Below, piece by piece: positions 36,883 through 49,042 of a DNA stretch of 64,000 nt (position 1 is the stretch's first letter; each line of letters starts with the position of its first letter). The position numbers were made by a program, and so were the translations under genes. Origin of the DNA: Cymbidium sinense (Eukaryota; Streptophyta; Magnoliopsida; Asparagales; Orchidaceae); assembly GCA_021442155.1 (NCBI GenBank), contig CM038222.1:56725352-56789351 (forward strand), given 5' to 3'. A model generated the notes under the pieces. That model had not been told where the DNA came from. It saw only the letters and a program-made list of their open reading frames with translations, and did not search any database.

Positions 36883-37352
36883 ATCCTCCCTTGCAATCTG
36901 ACATGTCTCTCTCATTCTTTCTATATTATCTGTCATCTTTATTTCCATTCTACTCTGCAAGTCACTGTTTAGTTCGATCTTTGGGATTCCATCTATGGCT
37001 CAATCAGGTTTCTCAATTGTCGTAGGCACTACTTGACGTTTTGATATTGGATATGGTCTTAGTGTGCCAATCCAATAGGAAGATGAGACGTCCTGGTTTG
37101 ACATTTCTTTAAGCAGTATAGCCAATTCTTTTGTACTTGTTTAGACTTAGTAAAAGCCTCGTCAGTTTTTAGCTTTGCATGGACTGGTTTATGAGAACTC
37201 CATGATGCTCTGAAGCAATCATGAGAACAAAATGCGGGACCTTCACGAGCTAGCTTTTGTTTGACACATTTGGGACATTGAAGGTGAGTATGCTTGGCAC
37301 AACTCATACAGGAAAGAGTTAATTCAACTGGTGCACCAGAGTCATTAACCAT
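36883..37352 (-). pseudogene. MAP1A: Captured methionine aminopeptidase 1A fragment, copy 1
   Basis: The minus strand starts MVNDSGAP and continues through a zinc finger (LSCMSCAKHTHLQCPKC, then FCSHDCFRASWSSHKPVH) and NWLYCLKK. This is the N-terminus of plant cytosolic methionine aminopeptidase 1A, which removes initiator Met. After residue ~85 a small deletion shifts the frame just where the conserved LPHFDWTG should be. The homology resumes downstream (AIDGIPKIELNSDLQSR, RMRETCQIARE) and stops near 36,883, before any metal-binding residue. The piece is in the sense direction of the retrotransposon and lies wholly inside LTR2. It is non-functional. Copy 2 is better preserved. Confidence 0.85.
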
Positions 37353-37735
37353 TAAACCCACGAACAAAAATAAGTACAATAATGGGCAAACTTCTTCAAA
37401 AACCAAAAAAAAAAACTTGCACTTGAATCCCTGGGCAAGGGAACTGTTGATGTTCTCCTTTTTATATGATAACCATAAAAGGATCATCGTGAAAAAATGG
37501 ATTGAAAAGCTAGGGTTGCGCAGATGATCGAAGAGGCCGGTAAAAGAAGCAGCAGTCCATAGTCCTACGATTTCAAGGGATTCGGGATGAGTGCCACTCG
37601 AGGAAACTGAAGAGAGGAGTCAACTAAAGGTATGGAGAACCTGTGCAGTTTTTTTTTTTTTTTTTTTGGGAGATGGACGAAGGTTCTCCGGATGAAGGAA
37701 TCGAACTCATAGGAAAAAGGGGGGAAGGAGTTAGT

Positions 37736-38450
37736 TTCAAGCCTCTTATGCATTTAGAGTTAGCTTCAAGCCTCACTTGTATTCTATTTGAACACTCCAC
37801 TTTATTTCAATATATAAAGAAATAGACTCAAAGCATTTATTTGACTATAAACTAAGTGAATGAATTAATTTCCTTACTTAACATATTCTCATATGATAAT
37901 AAAACTTGTTATGCTCATTCAATTTGGATTTAATAAATTTTCTTAGGACTTTATATCTTATATTTAACATAATATTAAATTAAAATCTTTTGGTTCAAGT
38001 CCTTTTGAAGTTCATTGTAATTCTCCCCCCCCCCCCTTTTTTCAATTTGATATTCATCTTTATGTTTGTCTTGTTAGAATTTTCAATTTACTATATTTAA
38101 ATTTCATTTTAGATTATTATATTTTAAGTCTTTTAGATGAATTTTTGATTTTTTTCTCTTCTCTTTTTTTTATCCAAAATTTAATCCCAAAATTTGATTT
38201 TATCATTTTCATATTTATTACGCTTATAATGAAGATAATCTATCTCTTTCAATCACGCATAAGAATATATATAAATAACCTTGATTTGACAATTACAACA
38301 TTTCAAAGATGTGAGAGTAACATTTGTAAAGAAGATGCTCTAATGAAGAGCATGAAGTTGACATTTCTAACTATTTTTGACTTATACATGCTCTTATGGT
38401 ATTAGGAAGCCTTCAAACCTGCAAAAAGAGACATAAGCACAATATACAAT
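37736..38450. repeat. Repeat of LTR2 sequence between the two MAP1A fragments
   Basis: From TTATGCATTTAGAGTTAGC at about 37,742 the sequence repeats 35,880-36,280 and then 36,640-36,700, with a different middle. The tandem unit therefore contains LTR sequence plus the captured MAP1A piece. It includes a run of about 14 C at 38,026. A short stem ATGCTC/GAGCAT near 38,336 occupies the place of the stem-loop pair. Confidence 0.75.
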
Positions 38451-38642
38451 TTTCCACACACTTCTTTTTATTTACAATCATCAACAACAATAAACCTGCA
38501 CATCCACTTGATTGATTTGCGACTAAAAAGAGTAATGTTTAAGTTTAATCTCTCTTTATCCTAAAGGAGTAGAATAGAAAGCCAATTGAAGATTAGGTTT
38601 GGATGTGACCCAAGTGCAATGAATGGCATATCTACTTAGCAT

Positions 38643-39122
38643 CAAAACATCCCTTGCAGTCCGACATGTCTCTCTCATTCTTTCAATATTATCTGTCATC
38701 TTTATTTCCACTCTACTTTGCAAGTCACTGTTTGGTTTGATCTTCGGGATTCCATCTATGGCCCAATCAGGTTTCTCAATCACCGCAGGCACTACTCGAT
38801 GTTTTGGTATCGGATATGGTCTTAGTGTGCCAGTCCAATCAAAATGAGGAAGCTGAGGCATCCTGGTTTGACCTTTCTTTAAGAAGTATAGCCAATTCTT
38901 TTGTACTTGTTTAGACTTAGTAAAAGCCTCGTCAATTTTTAGCTTTGCATGGGCTGGTTTATGAGAACTCCGTGATGATTTGAAGCAATCCTGAGAACAA
39001 AATGCTGCACCTTCATAAGGTAGCTTTTGTTCGACACATTTGGGACATTGAAGGTGAGCAGGCTTGCCATAATGCGCACATGAAAGAGTTGATTCAGTTG
39101 GTGCACCAGAGTCATTATCCAT
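38643..39122 (-). pseudogene. MAP1A: Captured methionine aminopeptidase 1A fragment, copy 2
   Basis: 160 codons are open from MDNDSGAP at 39,122. They include the N-terminal zinc finger (HLQCPKCVEQKLPYEGAAFC, in which an earlier Cys of the motif reads Tyr). Then come WLYFLKKGQTRMPQLPHFDW and TGTLRPYPIPKHRVVPA, followed by KPDWAIDGIPKIKPNSDLQ and NIERMRETCRTARDVL. These follow plant MAP1A in order and without introns, though the host gene is multi-exonic, so a cDNA origin is likely. Homology ends after the DVL at 38,643, before the catalytic metal site. The frame runs 29 codons further (to 38,556, stop included) in unrelated sequence and is also open upstream to 39,194. No aminopeptidase activity is possible. 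Confidence 0.9.
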
Positions 39123-39199
39123 TAAACTCATAAACAAAAATAAGTAAAATAATGGGCAAACTTCATCAAAAACCAAAAAAAAAAAAACTTGCACTTGAA

Positions 39200-39900
39200 T
39201 CCCTGGGCGAGGGAACTGTTGATGTTCGCATTTTTATATGATAACCGTGAAAGGATCATCGTAAAAAAATGGATTAAAAAGCTAGGGTTGCGCAGATGAT
39301 CGAAGAGGCCGAGGAAAGAAGCACCAGTCCATAGTCCTGCGGTTTCAAGGGATTCGAGATGAGAGCCACTCGAGGAAACCGAAGAGAGGAATTGACTGAA
39401 GGTATGGAGAACTTGTGAAAATTTTTTCTTTGGGGGGAAATAGACGAAGGTTCTCCGAATGAAGGAATCGAACTCGCAGGAAAAAGGGGGGAAGGCTGCA
39501 ATTTTTTAAGGGAAGAAATCAAGAGCGGGAGTGGTTTCCTCCCGATTGAGCAGGGTTTACTTGCGGTTTGGACGAAGGAGAAAAAGGAAGAAGGAGCCTT
39601 TTTTTTCCTTGTGGTTGAGAAGAAGAAGAGGGGAAAGAGGGGGGAATGGTTGGAGGAGAAGAGGAGGGAGCAGTTGTGGAGCGTGGAGCGCACGTGAAGA
39701 GGGAGTGTGGGAGCTCCTTCGACCATGACGAGAGATGAGCGAATGCGTGCGAAGAGATCAGGCTTCCGTGCGTGAAGATGGGCTCGATCAGGTCACGCGT
39801 GAGGTGGAGCTCGTGTGCGGTTTGGAAAATTTGCCAAAGAGGGCTTCGGGATAATTGAACCGAGCTGAGCGAAGGGATTTAGGGATTTAGGTCAGTTTTA
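39200..39900. other. Captured 5' leader and purine-rich LTR sequence
   Basis: Positions 39,200-39,400 repeat 37,400-37,620 and may be 5' untranslated sequence of the captured gene. Positions 39,420-39,900 are GGAAGAAG-rich LTR sequence related to 9,700-10,800 and 52,400-52,900. The Ser-rich minus-strand ORFs here and in the other LTRs do not resemble each other and are taken as chance. Confidence 0.5.
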
Positions 39901-39980
39901 GGATTAGATTAGGCTTATAATAGATTTTTTATTGCTTAATCGACTTTAATATACACTTTATGCCAACCTCAATATAGAAT

Positions 39981-39982
<2 letters not shown>

Positions 39983-40056
<74 letters not shown>
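39983..40056. repeat. (TA)n microsatellite in LTR2
   Basis: An uninterrupted TA repeat of about 74 bp, at the same place in the LTR as 10,906-11,010. Confidence 0.95.
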
Positions 40057-40060
<4 letters not shown>

Positions 40061-40870
40061 GATTATATTTCAAACACAAATTCAAAGTTCATTTGTAATC
40101 TGAGAGTGTCGTGTTTCTAAGATCAAATCGTCAATTCACCAAAATGACGCTATCATTTTCGACGCTGACATTTCAGACTCATCTAAATCGAAGAAAATAA
40201 ATTTTACTGCGATTTCCACATTTCAAAGCTAATGATGTAATCAATTTCATGAAGAGATCATTTGGTTTACGTCGACTCCTCCTAATCTCGATATACATGT
40301 ATGCGCATTAACGACTCAATCGCTTGATTGGTTGGTTCATCAGGTTGTGCAATATTTATATTCTGACCATTTTCAACATTTTAAACACAATGGAGAAGTC
40401 TGTTCGTCGATCGGAGGTAATTTGGGATTATTTTGGCAATGTCTAGTGTATTCAGCCTCGATTTGTATGTTGTCACTTCCGCTCCTTCAACATTTGCATA
40501 GACTCACCTAAATTGAGCACAAAAAGTCTCATTTGGTAGTTTTTGATGTTTCAAAGCTAACGATATAATCAACTTCATGAACAAAGGTTATTTAAACATC
40601 ATGGCAGCTTTTCTTCCCCGATATGCATGTCATCACATTGATAGCTCAATCGCTTGATCGATTGATCTTTAGATTATGCAATATTTATATTTTGACCAAT
40701 TTTGATATTCTGAATGTGATGAAGAGGTCCATTTGTCAATCGAATATCATTTTGACCATTTTGGTGACGTCCAGTGCATCTTGAGCCCCGATTTACGTGA
40801 TGTCACTTCCGAAGTCTATCAAATTTGACTTGTGGACTTGACTCGACTTATGACACATATAAGGAGGTCA

Positions 40871-41570
40871 AAAAATGCCCCCAAATAAATGTGATTCGTA
40901 TGGATGGTGTTGTCAAACCTCATTTTCACCGCCACAAAACTTGGATCATTTTAGCTTCGATTGCAATAGCTTATAGAGCTTTGATAGGATTTATCGTTAG
41001 TATGATGTCTTATTCAAGACATGCTAAATGACGGGATTGACTGATTTGTCATAATCGACTTGTCGGATAGATAAGAGTTCTTACACCATCTCTTCTCTAC
41101 TTCAATAGCTTTGTTGAAGATCTCTTTTTTATGTCATTGCAGATTTGAGTTTTCTCCAACCCTAGCTTCATGCTTGGTTGGGTTTGATGGAAGAATTGGT
41201 CTACTTTTTTTAGATTTGGAATTCCTTCTGTCCTAGCTTTAAGCTTGACAGACTTGATGAAGGATTGACTTGAATTGTCTATATTAACTTGTCAGGAAGT
41301 GTATCTACACCATGAATCCTGTGCTTGCTACCTTGACAAACTCGTTGAAGGATACATACAAATGACCTAGCCTTCCGGCATATATTAGGTCTATAATGTG
41401 GAGTTAGCAGTCTAGTAATGTGTGCTTTAATAGACTGAATAACTACAAAATTTCTTTAGTTCGGTCATCGGCTTTGTATGAACTATGGAATTGTTTCCTA
41501 GGTCCTATGTTTCCTACTTTGAAGGACTTGATGAGAATTAACCTTAATCTGTGCTTTATGCTTGATTAGA
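40871..41570 (-). other. Purine tract and 3' end of element 2
   Basis: It starts with the complement of a polypurine tract (AAAAATGCCCCC). Positions 41,100-41,560 hold short degenerate repeats (CTTGACAGACTTGATGAAGG-like words). The antisense PMD-like ORF found at this place in element 1 is absent. Confidence 0.55.
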
Positions 41571-41579
41571 TCATTTGAG

Positions 41580-42060
41580 AATAGATTGGACCATCACCAT
41601 ACAGGCAATATATAGATTGATTTGAGGCAGCTCTGAATTGAGAGTTTTCTTAAATTATTTTGGTCTATTGATCAAGTAGAAAGATCTCTTGGATTCTGGT
41701 TGCATATAATCACTAAGCTAAATCTAGTTTGAGATTAACCACTGTTATCGTTGGATTGATGAGCAAGAGCTCTTTCACTACGGCCTTTTCTTACGGCTTG
41801 TTCAGTGAGGAGAGAATTAGCAACTCGACCACATTTGGGCTTATTGAGTTAGACCTTTAGAACCTACTCGAGTCTTTGACTTAGGCTGTGATGGGTCAGT
41901 GATTTTATCATCAGGCTGATGATTAAGAGATCTTTCACTGTGGCATTTTCTTACGGCTTGTTGAGTGAGGAGAGCATCAACAACTCGGCCATTTGTGGGC
42001 TTGTTGAGTTCGACCTTTAGAACTCATCTGTGCCTTAGACTTTAGGATGTAGAGGTTAAT
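41580..42060. repeat. 3' UTR tandem repeat of element 2, first block
   Basis: Units begin near 41,754 and 41,917 (about 163 bp apart) and match 15,653-15,950. Three PPT-like AATGCCCC motifs follow (42,350-42,640), one decayed to AATTTTTCCTG. Confidence 0.75.
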
Positions 42061-42674
42061 GTTTTTCAACTCAGTTGACTGAAGCTTCTAAAATTGGGAG
42101 TTCTTCTAACTTGATCTTCAACATTTGATGAATTTAGGAGAAAAACTTTTGATATTTTGGGCTGTCTTTTCCTGCGTAGCAATGGATTCTTTTTGTTCCT
42201 GTAAGAACCTGCAACTTAACAATGATAATTATGGATTTATTCAGGAATTTTGGCATAAAGCTCGATGTCAACCTGAATCAGAATATATTTGAGGATCTCA
42301 TCTTATAGCATAACGTCAAATCAAATAAACTTAACATAAACTAAAAAAAATAATGCCCCTTGTCTTACAGGGGAAATTCTAAAGCATATTTAGAAGAACT
42401 TTCAAGATGAAATTATGCAAATACATCAATATTTGAGTTGATATGCTCTTAAAAGGATTTTGACATGTAACATTGATTTCATCTATATATAGAAATCTAA
42501 AATGCCCCCTCTTTAATTGGAGAATTTTCATGAAAAAGTTTTTTTTTCATCTTGAGTGAGTATATTTTAATTAGGAATCTCGGTATGAAACAAGATGTCG
42601 ACCTAAATAGATATACTAAAAAAATTTTTCCTGTCTTGCAGAGGGATTTCTATTATACCTCGGGAATGTATTCA

Positions 42675-43790
42675 TCATGTATAATACTTTTTCAAGTATC
42701 GACTATTAATTGGCGGCATTGGTCTTTCACCTTTTAGGTCAATGAGTTGGTATGCCCCTTCTTGATACACGTTTTTAGTAACAAAAGGGTCTTCCCAATT
42801 AGGCTCAAATTTGCCACTAAATTTTTGATTAGGAATAATTGGCCTTCTCAGCACCAAGACCAATTCCCCTTTTGGAATGTTCGAGGTCGCACCGTATGGT
42901 CAAAAGCCCTAGACATCTTTGCTCGATAAATCTCCAGATTTTGATGAGCTTGCAATCTAACTTCATCAAGCGCGTCGAGTTCCTCCATTCTCAAGTGAGC
43001 ATTATGATCTTAATTAGATTGTATTGGATGGCTACTCGAAGTGAAGGCAACTCAACTTCAAGCAAAAGAACTGCTTCAGTTCTAAATACCAATGAATAGG
43101 GAGTGGCTTTAGTCGGCATCTAGTAGGTAGTTCGATGCGCCCATAGTGCCTCTATTAATTTAGTATGCCATTCTCTTTTATTTTTAGTATGGATCTTCTT
43201 GAGTAGCTTGACTATTGTCTTATTGAATGCCTCTACCAAACTATTTGCTCTTAGATTGTATATTAAAGAGTATCACCAATCAATTTTATGTCGAACAACA
43301 AATCTATAAATCTTTATACTTTTGAAAGCTGTGCCATTATCAGAGATTATTCATGACTCCAAATCTATACCACATTATGGAAGAAGTTGATCACTCAACA
43401 AAGGACTTCTTTAAATGGGGTAGCTTCATTTACTTAGAGAAATAATCATCGCTAGATGAAGCGTCTAACGATGATGGATCAATTAGTCCAATTACATCTG
43501 TACCCCAACATTCGAATGACTAAGATGCTATTATTGGGTGTAGTGGATTTGAAGGTTGATGGATTATATTCCCATGTACTTGACATTTATGACACATCTT
43601 AACATGATTGATGCAGTCTCTCACCATAGATGGTCAATAATAGTCCATCCTTTTGATCTTTATTACCATCTTAGGACCTGACTGATGTGCACCACCAAGT
43701 CCTTCAAGAACTTCAACCATCACTTTGCTAGCTTCATCTACAATTATGCATTGTAGCCACATTTGTTCAAAGGATCTACGATATAAAGTA
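42675..43790 (-). pseudogene. Integrase of element 2
   Basis: The C-terminal domain at 42,863-42,675 reads VLVLRRPIIPNQKFSGKFEP, NWEDPFVTKNVYQEGAY and YLKKYYT. The catalytic core and zinc region follow to 43,700 in broken frames, collinear with 16,559-17,660. Positions 43,340-43,500 show clusters of small deletions relative to element 1. It is inactive. Confidence 0.85.
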
Positions 43791-44048
43791 TTGTTGATGA
43801 AAGTATATCACAACATTCTCTTCTCAATTTGAGCTATCAATGATTTATTATTTTGTAATATGCCTTCTTTAAAGTAGTCGATAATGGGTTGCCTCCAATC
43901 ATGTGGCTCTTCTATAATAAATGTTTCACACTGCTTCTCTGAGGTAATGTCATGCTTAGTTGTTCTTGGTATAACTCTTTGTTGATTTTGGGGAGGATGA
44001 GGAGCAACTTGAGTCGCATCATGCTGTGTCAAATTTGATAACCCCTCT
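43791..44048 (-). pseudogene. Pol spacer upstream of integrase, element 2
   Basis: The frame at 44,032-43,808 includes EEPHDWRQPIIDYFKEGIL, matching the degraded stretch at 17,661-17,940. The homology to pol stops near 44,048, where a second copy of the 3' UTR repeat begins, so both RNase H domains and RT are missing. Confidence 0.7.
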
Positions 44049-44049
44049 A

Positions 44050-44515
44050 CCTTGCAGGCAATATAAAGATTGATTTGAGATAGCTATGAATTGAGAGTTT
44101 CCTCAGATTATCTTGGTCTATCGATCAAGTAGAAAGATCTCTTGGATTCTAGCGGCTTGTAATCACTAAGCTGGATCTGGTTTGAGATTGAATAGCTATT
44201 ATCATTGGACTGATGAGCAATGCCTCTTTCACTGTGGCCTTTTCTTACGGCTTGTTGAGTGAGGAGAGCACTAACAACTCGACCATATTTAAGCTTATTG
44301 AGTTCGACCTTTAGAACCTACTCAAGTTTTTGACTTAAGTTATGATGGTTTGGTGATTTGGTCATCGGACTAACAAATGAGGGCTCTTTCACTACAGTCT
44401 TTTCTTACGGCTTGTTGAGTGAGGAGAGCGTCAGCAACTCGGGCACTTGTGGGCTTGTTGAGTTTGACCTTCAGAACCCATCTGTATCCTAGACTTGAAG
44501 ATGTATAGGTTATTT
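44050..44515. repeat. Displaced second block of the 3' UTR repeat inside pol of element 2
   Basis: It repeats 41,606-42,060 (units near 44,205 and 44,364) but sits between integrase and protease sequence. It marks a rearrangement that replaced RT and RNase H. Confidence 0.75.
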
Positions 44516-44574
44516 TTTAGTTCTTGAAGTTGCTTTCACCTTATGAAGTTGCTTTTTAGTTCCTGAAGTAGATG

Positions 44575-45069
44575 CTACCACCTCAAGAGGCTCTGTTGGC
44601 TTAGGCTATTCAGGGATGAAATATTTTGCGTCTTCATAAATCTTTGCTTCATAGATAGAGAATGGTTGTAGGTTGCTAAGAATCTAAACTCTTCTCCATC
44701 TTTTAGGTACTTCATACACTGATGTATAGTTGATGGGACCATGCCATACTCATGCAGCCATGGCCGACCCAAGAGAGCTCTAAATGATGCATCAGCATCA
44801 ATTACATGAAACTTGACTTTTGTATATAAATCCTGAAACTTGAGTGGGAGAATAAAAGAACCTAAGGTTTTCTGCCATTTCTCATTGAAACCATGAACCA
44901 TCAACTTATCCCTCCCAAGATGTTGGATACCAAGTAATAATCCTCTTAATGCTTTTAGACTCATAAGATTGATAGAAGAACCTAGATCAATCAGTATTCG
45001 ATTGAACAAGATGCCATCACTATCTACGATAACATATAGAGGACGATTGTGATCGGTTGTTCCCATCAT
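44575..45069 (-). pseudogene. Aspartic protease of element 2, open 164-codon frame
   Basis: Retroviral-type aspartic protease processes the polyprotein. The minus-strand frame contains the catalytic segment ILIDLGSSINLMSLKALRG, then DKLMVHGFNEKWQKTLGS, VKFHVIDADASFRALLGRPW and EYGMVPSTIHQCMKYLKDGE. The catalytic Asp and the LLGRPW signature are present. This is the only protease in the window not split by an insertion. It provides the reference for the target site of the 6.8-kb insertion in element 1. It was part of a polyprotein and has no own promoter. Confidence 0.9.
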
Positions 45070-46540
45070 AAGATCTTTTTAGAAAATGTTATTACTGGAA
45101 GATCTTGAGTTTGTAATGATTCAGTCATACATTTTTTGATAAATTAAGCTTTATAACTCTTTGGATCTTTGAGAGCATGTATCAAAGTATCTTGGAGGTC
45201 TTTTGATATTAAGAGAGCCTCATACACACTTAATTGTGCAGGGATCTTTCTCATATGTGATAGAATATTATAATCTATCTTTTCGCTTGATTTAGGCTTT
45301 AGTTTAGAATTTTTGGGAATAATATCCTCATTGACTTCAATTTGTTCGCCTTTGTCTTTATTTGAATTCCCCTTCTTTGATGATGGTGGTAAGACTTTAC
45401 CACTTCTCAAATAAATTTTAATCACCTTGTCGTGCTCAGATTCCTATGAAGAAGTAGTTTCTTCAAATTTACTTTTTATTCTGGAGGATTGACCAAATGA
45501 GTTAAACTCACTGTTCAACATCATACATTTCATCTGTGATATTGTTGATGAGTCTAACTCTTCTCCATCGAGAAAACATAAGTCTTCATCTGAACTGTTA
45601 TCTTCTTGTTGAGTCATTAGACAAAATTTAGATGTTAACTCCTCAAGATATACTTTCTTTTCTGATAAGAATTTTGATGGGTTGATTGCGTTTGCATTAT
45701 CATTTTGAGTGACTGTGAAGAACATCGACATTACATAATTGCATATCTCTACTAGGAAAAATTCACCATTATCTTCTTCATCCAATCAACAAGTTTAGGC
45801 ATAAAGTCAGCTAATCGGCATTGTCTGTTGGTGATACTCCTCTAAGTTATTAATAATATTTTGAGTTATAGTTCTCTTCTTGATCTTCCTATTCTTAACC
45901 AACTTCTTTGACCTATGAAACAAATGTTTAGCAGACTACTCATCGTGTTGTGATGAAATAGCCTTATCAAAATACCGCTGAGAAGCTAAAAGTCCAATAT
46001 AGGTTCAAGTGGTGATTTCCACTTAACACTTGGGACATCTTTTAACTGCTTCAACATTTTCACGGTCTTCTTACAGACTATTGCTTCCCATTCTTCAATT
46101 TGAATTGATTCTTCTTTCTCTTTACCATTAATGAATGATGAGGAAGAAGATGTAATTATTCTTATAGATTCTATTTTTGGGTTGACTAGAACACTATCGA
46201 ATAATGTAAATTCACCTCGTCGATACTTCCTTTCTAGTCAATCTTTGAAGACATAACAATCTTCAACAGGATGACTGATCACCCGATTATAGGGATAATA
46301 ATTTGGATTATTGACTTGATCAGCTTCTTCAGACCTTTTACTTTCTAGTGATTGTAGACGACTTTGGCTTGTGAAATAATTTAAGTCTTTCTAAGGAATA
46401 TTCTTTATTCATATTTTCTTAAGACATTATTCTTTATTCATTATTTTGGATGCTCTCAAAATCATCTTTTGTTACATTTGTCTTTGCTCTCATTGGCGAC
46501 TGAACAATACATGCTCTTCTTCTCTTTTCCCATTTCTTGT
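45070..46540 (-). pseudogene. Gag-protease linker and remnant of Gag C-terminus, element 2
   Basis: Open pieces at 45,425-45,144 (YLRSGKVLPPSSKKGNSNK, LSVYEALLISKDLQDTLI) and 45,785-45,444 (EEDNGEFF, SSDEDLCFLDGEELDSS) match the element 1 linker. Positions 46,160-46,450 match the end of gag (29,270-29,500). The central gag domain is deleted: sequence matching 29,530-30,790 is missing around 46,500. Confidence 0.75.
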
Positions 46541-48300
46541 TATTGTTACTCACTCATCTTGAAGAACTTGAATGTCCTTCTCCTTTTTCTATTGTAGGGA
46601 TTTTTTATGATGACGATTATAAAAAGCAATGAGTTAATCATTTTCTGGTTCAACCATATAAACAGCTTCAATTCCCATGACCTCCTTTTCATTTTGATCT
46701 TCTTCTTTTTCCTCTTCAGAAAAGATTGAAGATCCATCTTCTACTCTCTTTTGTGATGACTCTCCTTCATAAGCATCAAATTCAAGTTAAAGTTCACCAG
46801 ATTCATGTTGCTGATGATGTTGAGCAGAAAGTTCATCTACATATCTTGTCATATAGACGACTTCTACTTGCATTGTGTCATGTTCATTGTCTTCTTCTTG
46901 CACATGAATTTCTGATCTACGCTTCCAATGGATCTCTGGTTCATTGTGAGGAACATAGATTTTTTCTATTGGGGGACTGTGATCATAGTCAACTTTCTGG
47001 TGAATCGATTGATGGGATCCTTAGAAATTCTCATAGACCATCATATATTTTATCAGTGATATCCCTTCTTTTAGGTATCCACTTTTCATGAATTATTTTT
47101 GAGGTGGATTTTTGAATATGTGCATCATATGTCACACCTCTTTCTTTTTGCAGAATTTAATCACGGGGCTGTGGCCTCCATATTTGCTTACCCTTTCACC
47201 GGGACCTTTCGATAGCGGATTCTTGAATATGCAGTCCAAGTGTCACGCTCTAATGCTCACCGTGCAAAGTATACTTAGCTTGATGACTAGTTATCATAAG
47301 AGATGACAACCTTCTTGGTGGAATCTCAATATCTTCAATCATCACAAGCCTCTGAAATTTTCTTTTCATTAAGCTTCTATCCTTGGCTACTTTAATGACG
47401 TTGTGTATTCTAACGGACAGTGTTTCAGGCTATCTCCTCTACGGTGGTGGAGCTTGACGTTGTTGAGTCTAGAAAGATTGCTTCACCTCACCAGCAGAGC
47501 TATTCTTTTTTACCAATTTTAGATTATCAAAGTTGTTACGGGTAAGAATACTCACTTCTGGTAGTAGTATTACTTGTTCACTGGGTTGTTTAAATGGGAT
47601 CTATTGAGCCCTCAACGCAGCATTTCTTCTTCTTCTTCGCCTTCTAGTTAATTTGCTTCCTGATGAGGAAGCCTCAAAATCATGTCTTCTAGGTACAAAG
47701 GCTTCATTTGGCGATGCAGTTGTACCATGAGGTATCAAAGATATAGTTTGTCCAGGCGATTCTTTTTTTATCACGAGGGGCTTGAGTCTTTCCAGTTTTT
47801 TATCGAGAACTCCAGATGGTTGGTTCTTTGAATTGGCGAGCATGATGAGTAGAGTTTCAATAAACGAATACGTCATGACCTCAGACGAGTGCACTACGGA
47901 TGGGTACTTTAGGAGTTGCAGCTATAATAGCTGAGAAATTCACTCTACCAAATTAAATGGTAGCTCAAACATCTCCTGTGTTGATAATGACGTTAACTAA
48001 GCAGATGTTTGCCCCACCCCCTGGCTGAACAATGAAAGGAGTGCTCTGTAACTCCATTCTGCACAAGTGAAAGATAGGGATTAGTAATCAGTAATTATTA
48101 TTTCACCCCAAACTTTCAAAATGTGGAGGTACTACAGAACAAAATAATAGTGAAATAAAAATATACTCCACAGAATAATTCATTCGACATAGAGTCTCAT
48201 ATTAGTAATTTGAATTTATTACACATTTAAATTACTATTTTTTGTTTTAAAATTTTAAATATTTTGTTGCTATTATAATATGTATATGACTAGCCAAAAA
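46541..48300 (-). pseudogene. Leader region of element 2, unknown ORF remnants
   Basis: Positions 46,546-47,040 match 30,800-31,280 of element 1. Positions 47,040-48,060 have no counterpart there. A candidate frame begins at about 48,057 with MELQSTPFIVQPGGGANICL, hits a stop after some 30 codons, and continues at 47,894-47,601. That segment ends in an arginine cluster (TRRRRRRRNAALRAQ) resembling a basic nuclear or nucleic-acid-binding tail. Role unknown; it is likely the N-terminus of the gag polyprotein or an extra 5' ORF. Confidence 0.5.
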
Positions 48301-48315
48301 TTGAGAGAGAAACTT

Positions 48316-48334
48316 GTCTCCAGCGGAGTCACTA
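48316..48334 (-). other. Primer-binding site of element 2
   Basis: On the element strand it reads TAGTGACTCCGCTGGAGAC, 6 nt from the LTR3 end. It matches the element 1 site with a few substitutions. Confidence 0.75.
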
Positions 48335-49042
48335 AAAATTTGTGGCCTCCCAAAATTTGCCACTGAGCTCTCACATTGAAGAGAGTGATTTAAGCGTCCG
48401 TGAAATGTTTAGAAGGCAGATGGAATAGTAGATAAGACACTACCCAAAGATTTTGCCTTTATTTTGTGAGGACTTTAGATCTGGTTCTAGGTTTCCTATA
48501 TGCATAAGAACCTATAGTTAATTACCCCTCTCAATGCTGAGAGAGAACTTTCAATTAAGGTTAGTCATATAGTAGTAACATATGGAGTTTAAAATTTGAG
48601 ATTATGAAATTCATCATTTTAACTTAAAATGGATGGTTGGTGAAACGACGACATGCCCGATCTAGATCCCATGGTTCCGTCATCCCAGGAAATCGTGGTC
48701 CCTAGTCTACTTAGTCAAAGGAGGTAGTCAGCTTGTAGAAGGAACATATCAGCATACATGGTTGTGTTGTCCAAGTAATCACTTATAGATGCGGGGTGGT
48801 GTTTGTCAGAGGGGCGTAGACTCCTTCTTGGCATGAGATTGATTTAGAGTGAATATGAAAATACATTTGATTTGACATTGGCTCCTTTATGAGCTAGAGT
48901 TTTCTTAATTTGTCACATTTAACAAATAGTTGTGGAAGGCAGGTTGAATTTTACCTTTAAGTTTTTTTTAAATTGAATTTCATTTAAGCATTTACCACTT
49001 AATGACATATTAGATTTTTATATTTGGATTGATATTTAATTT

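Larger units (their letters stand above)
31325..40870 (-). mobile_element. LTR2, shared LTR between elements 1 and 2
   Basis: Termini are TGTGGGCTTC at 31,325 and GGAGGTCA at 40,870. On its gag side is a primer-binding site. On its other side is the purine tract of element 2 (GGGGGCATTTTT on the element strand). It is 9.5 kb long because it contains a 2.3-kb tandem duplication, two copies of a captured methionine aminopeptidase piece, and a (TA)n tract. Without these it would be close to LTR3 in size. It lacks the antisense TATAAATA seen in the other LTRs; the aligned place reads TTATAAATTTTTTAGG. Confidence 0.8.
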
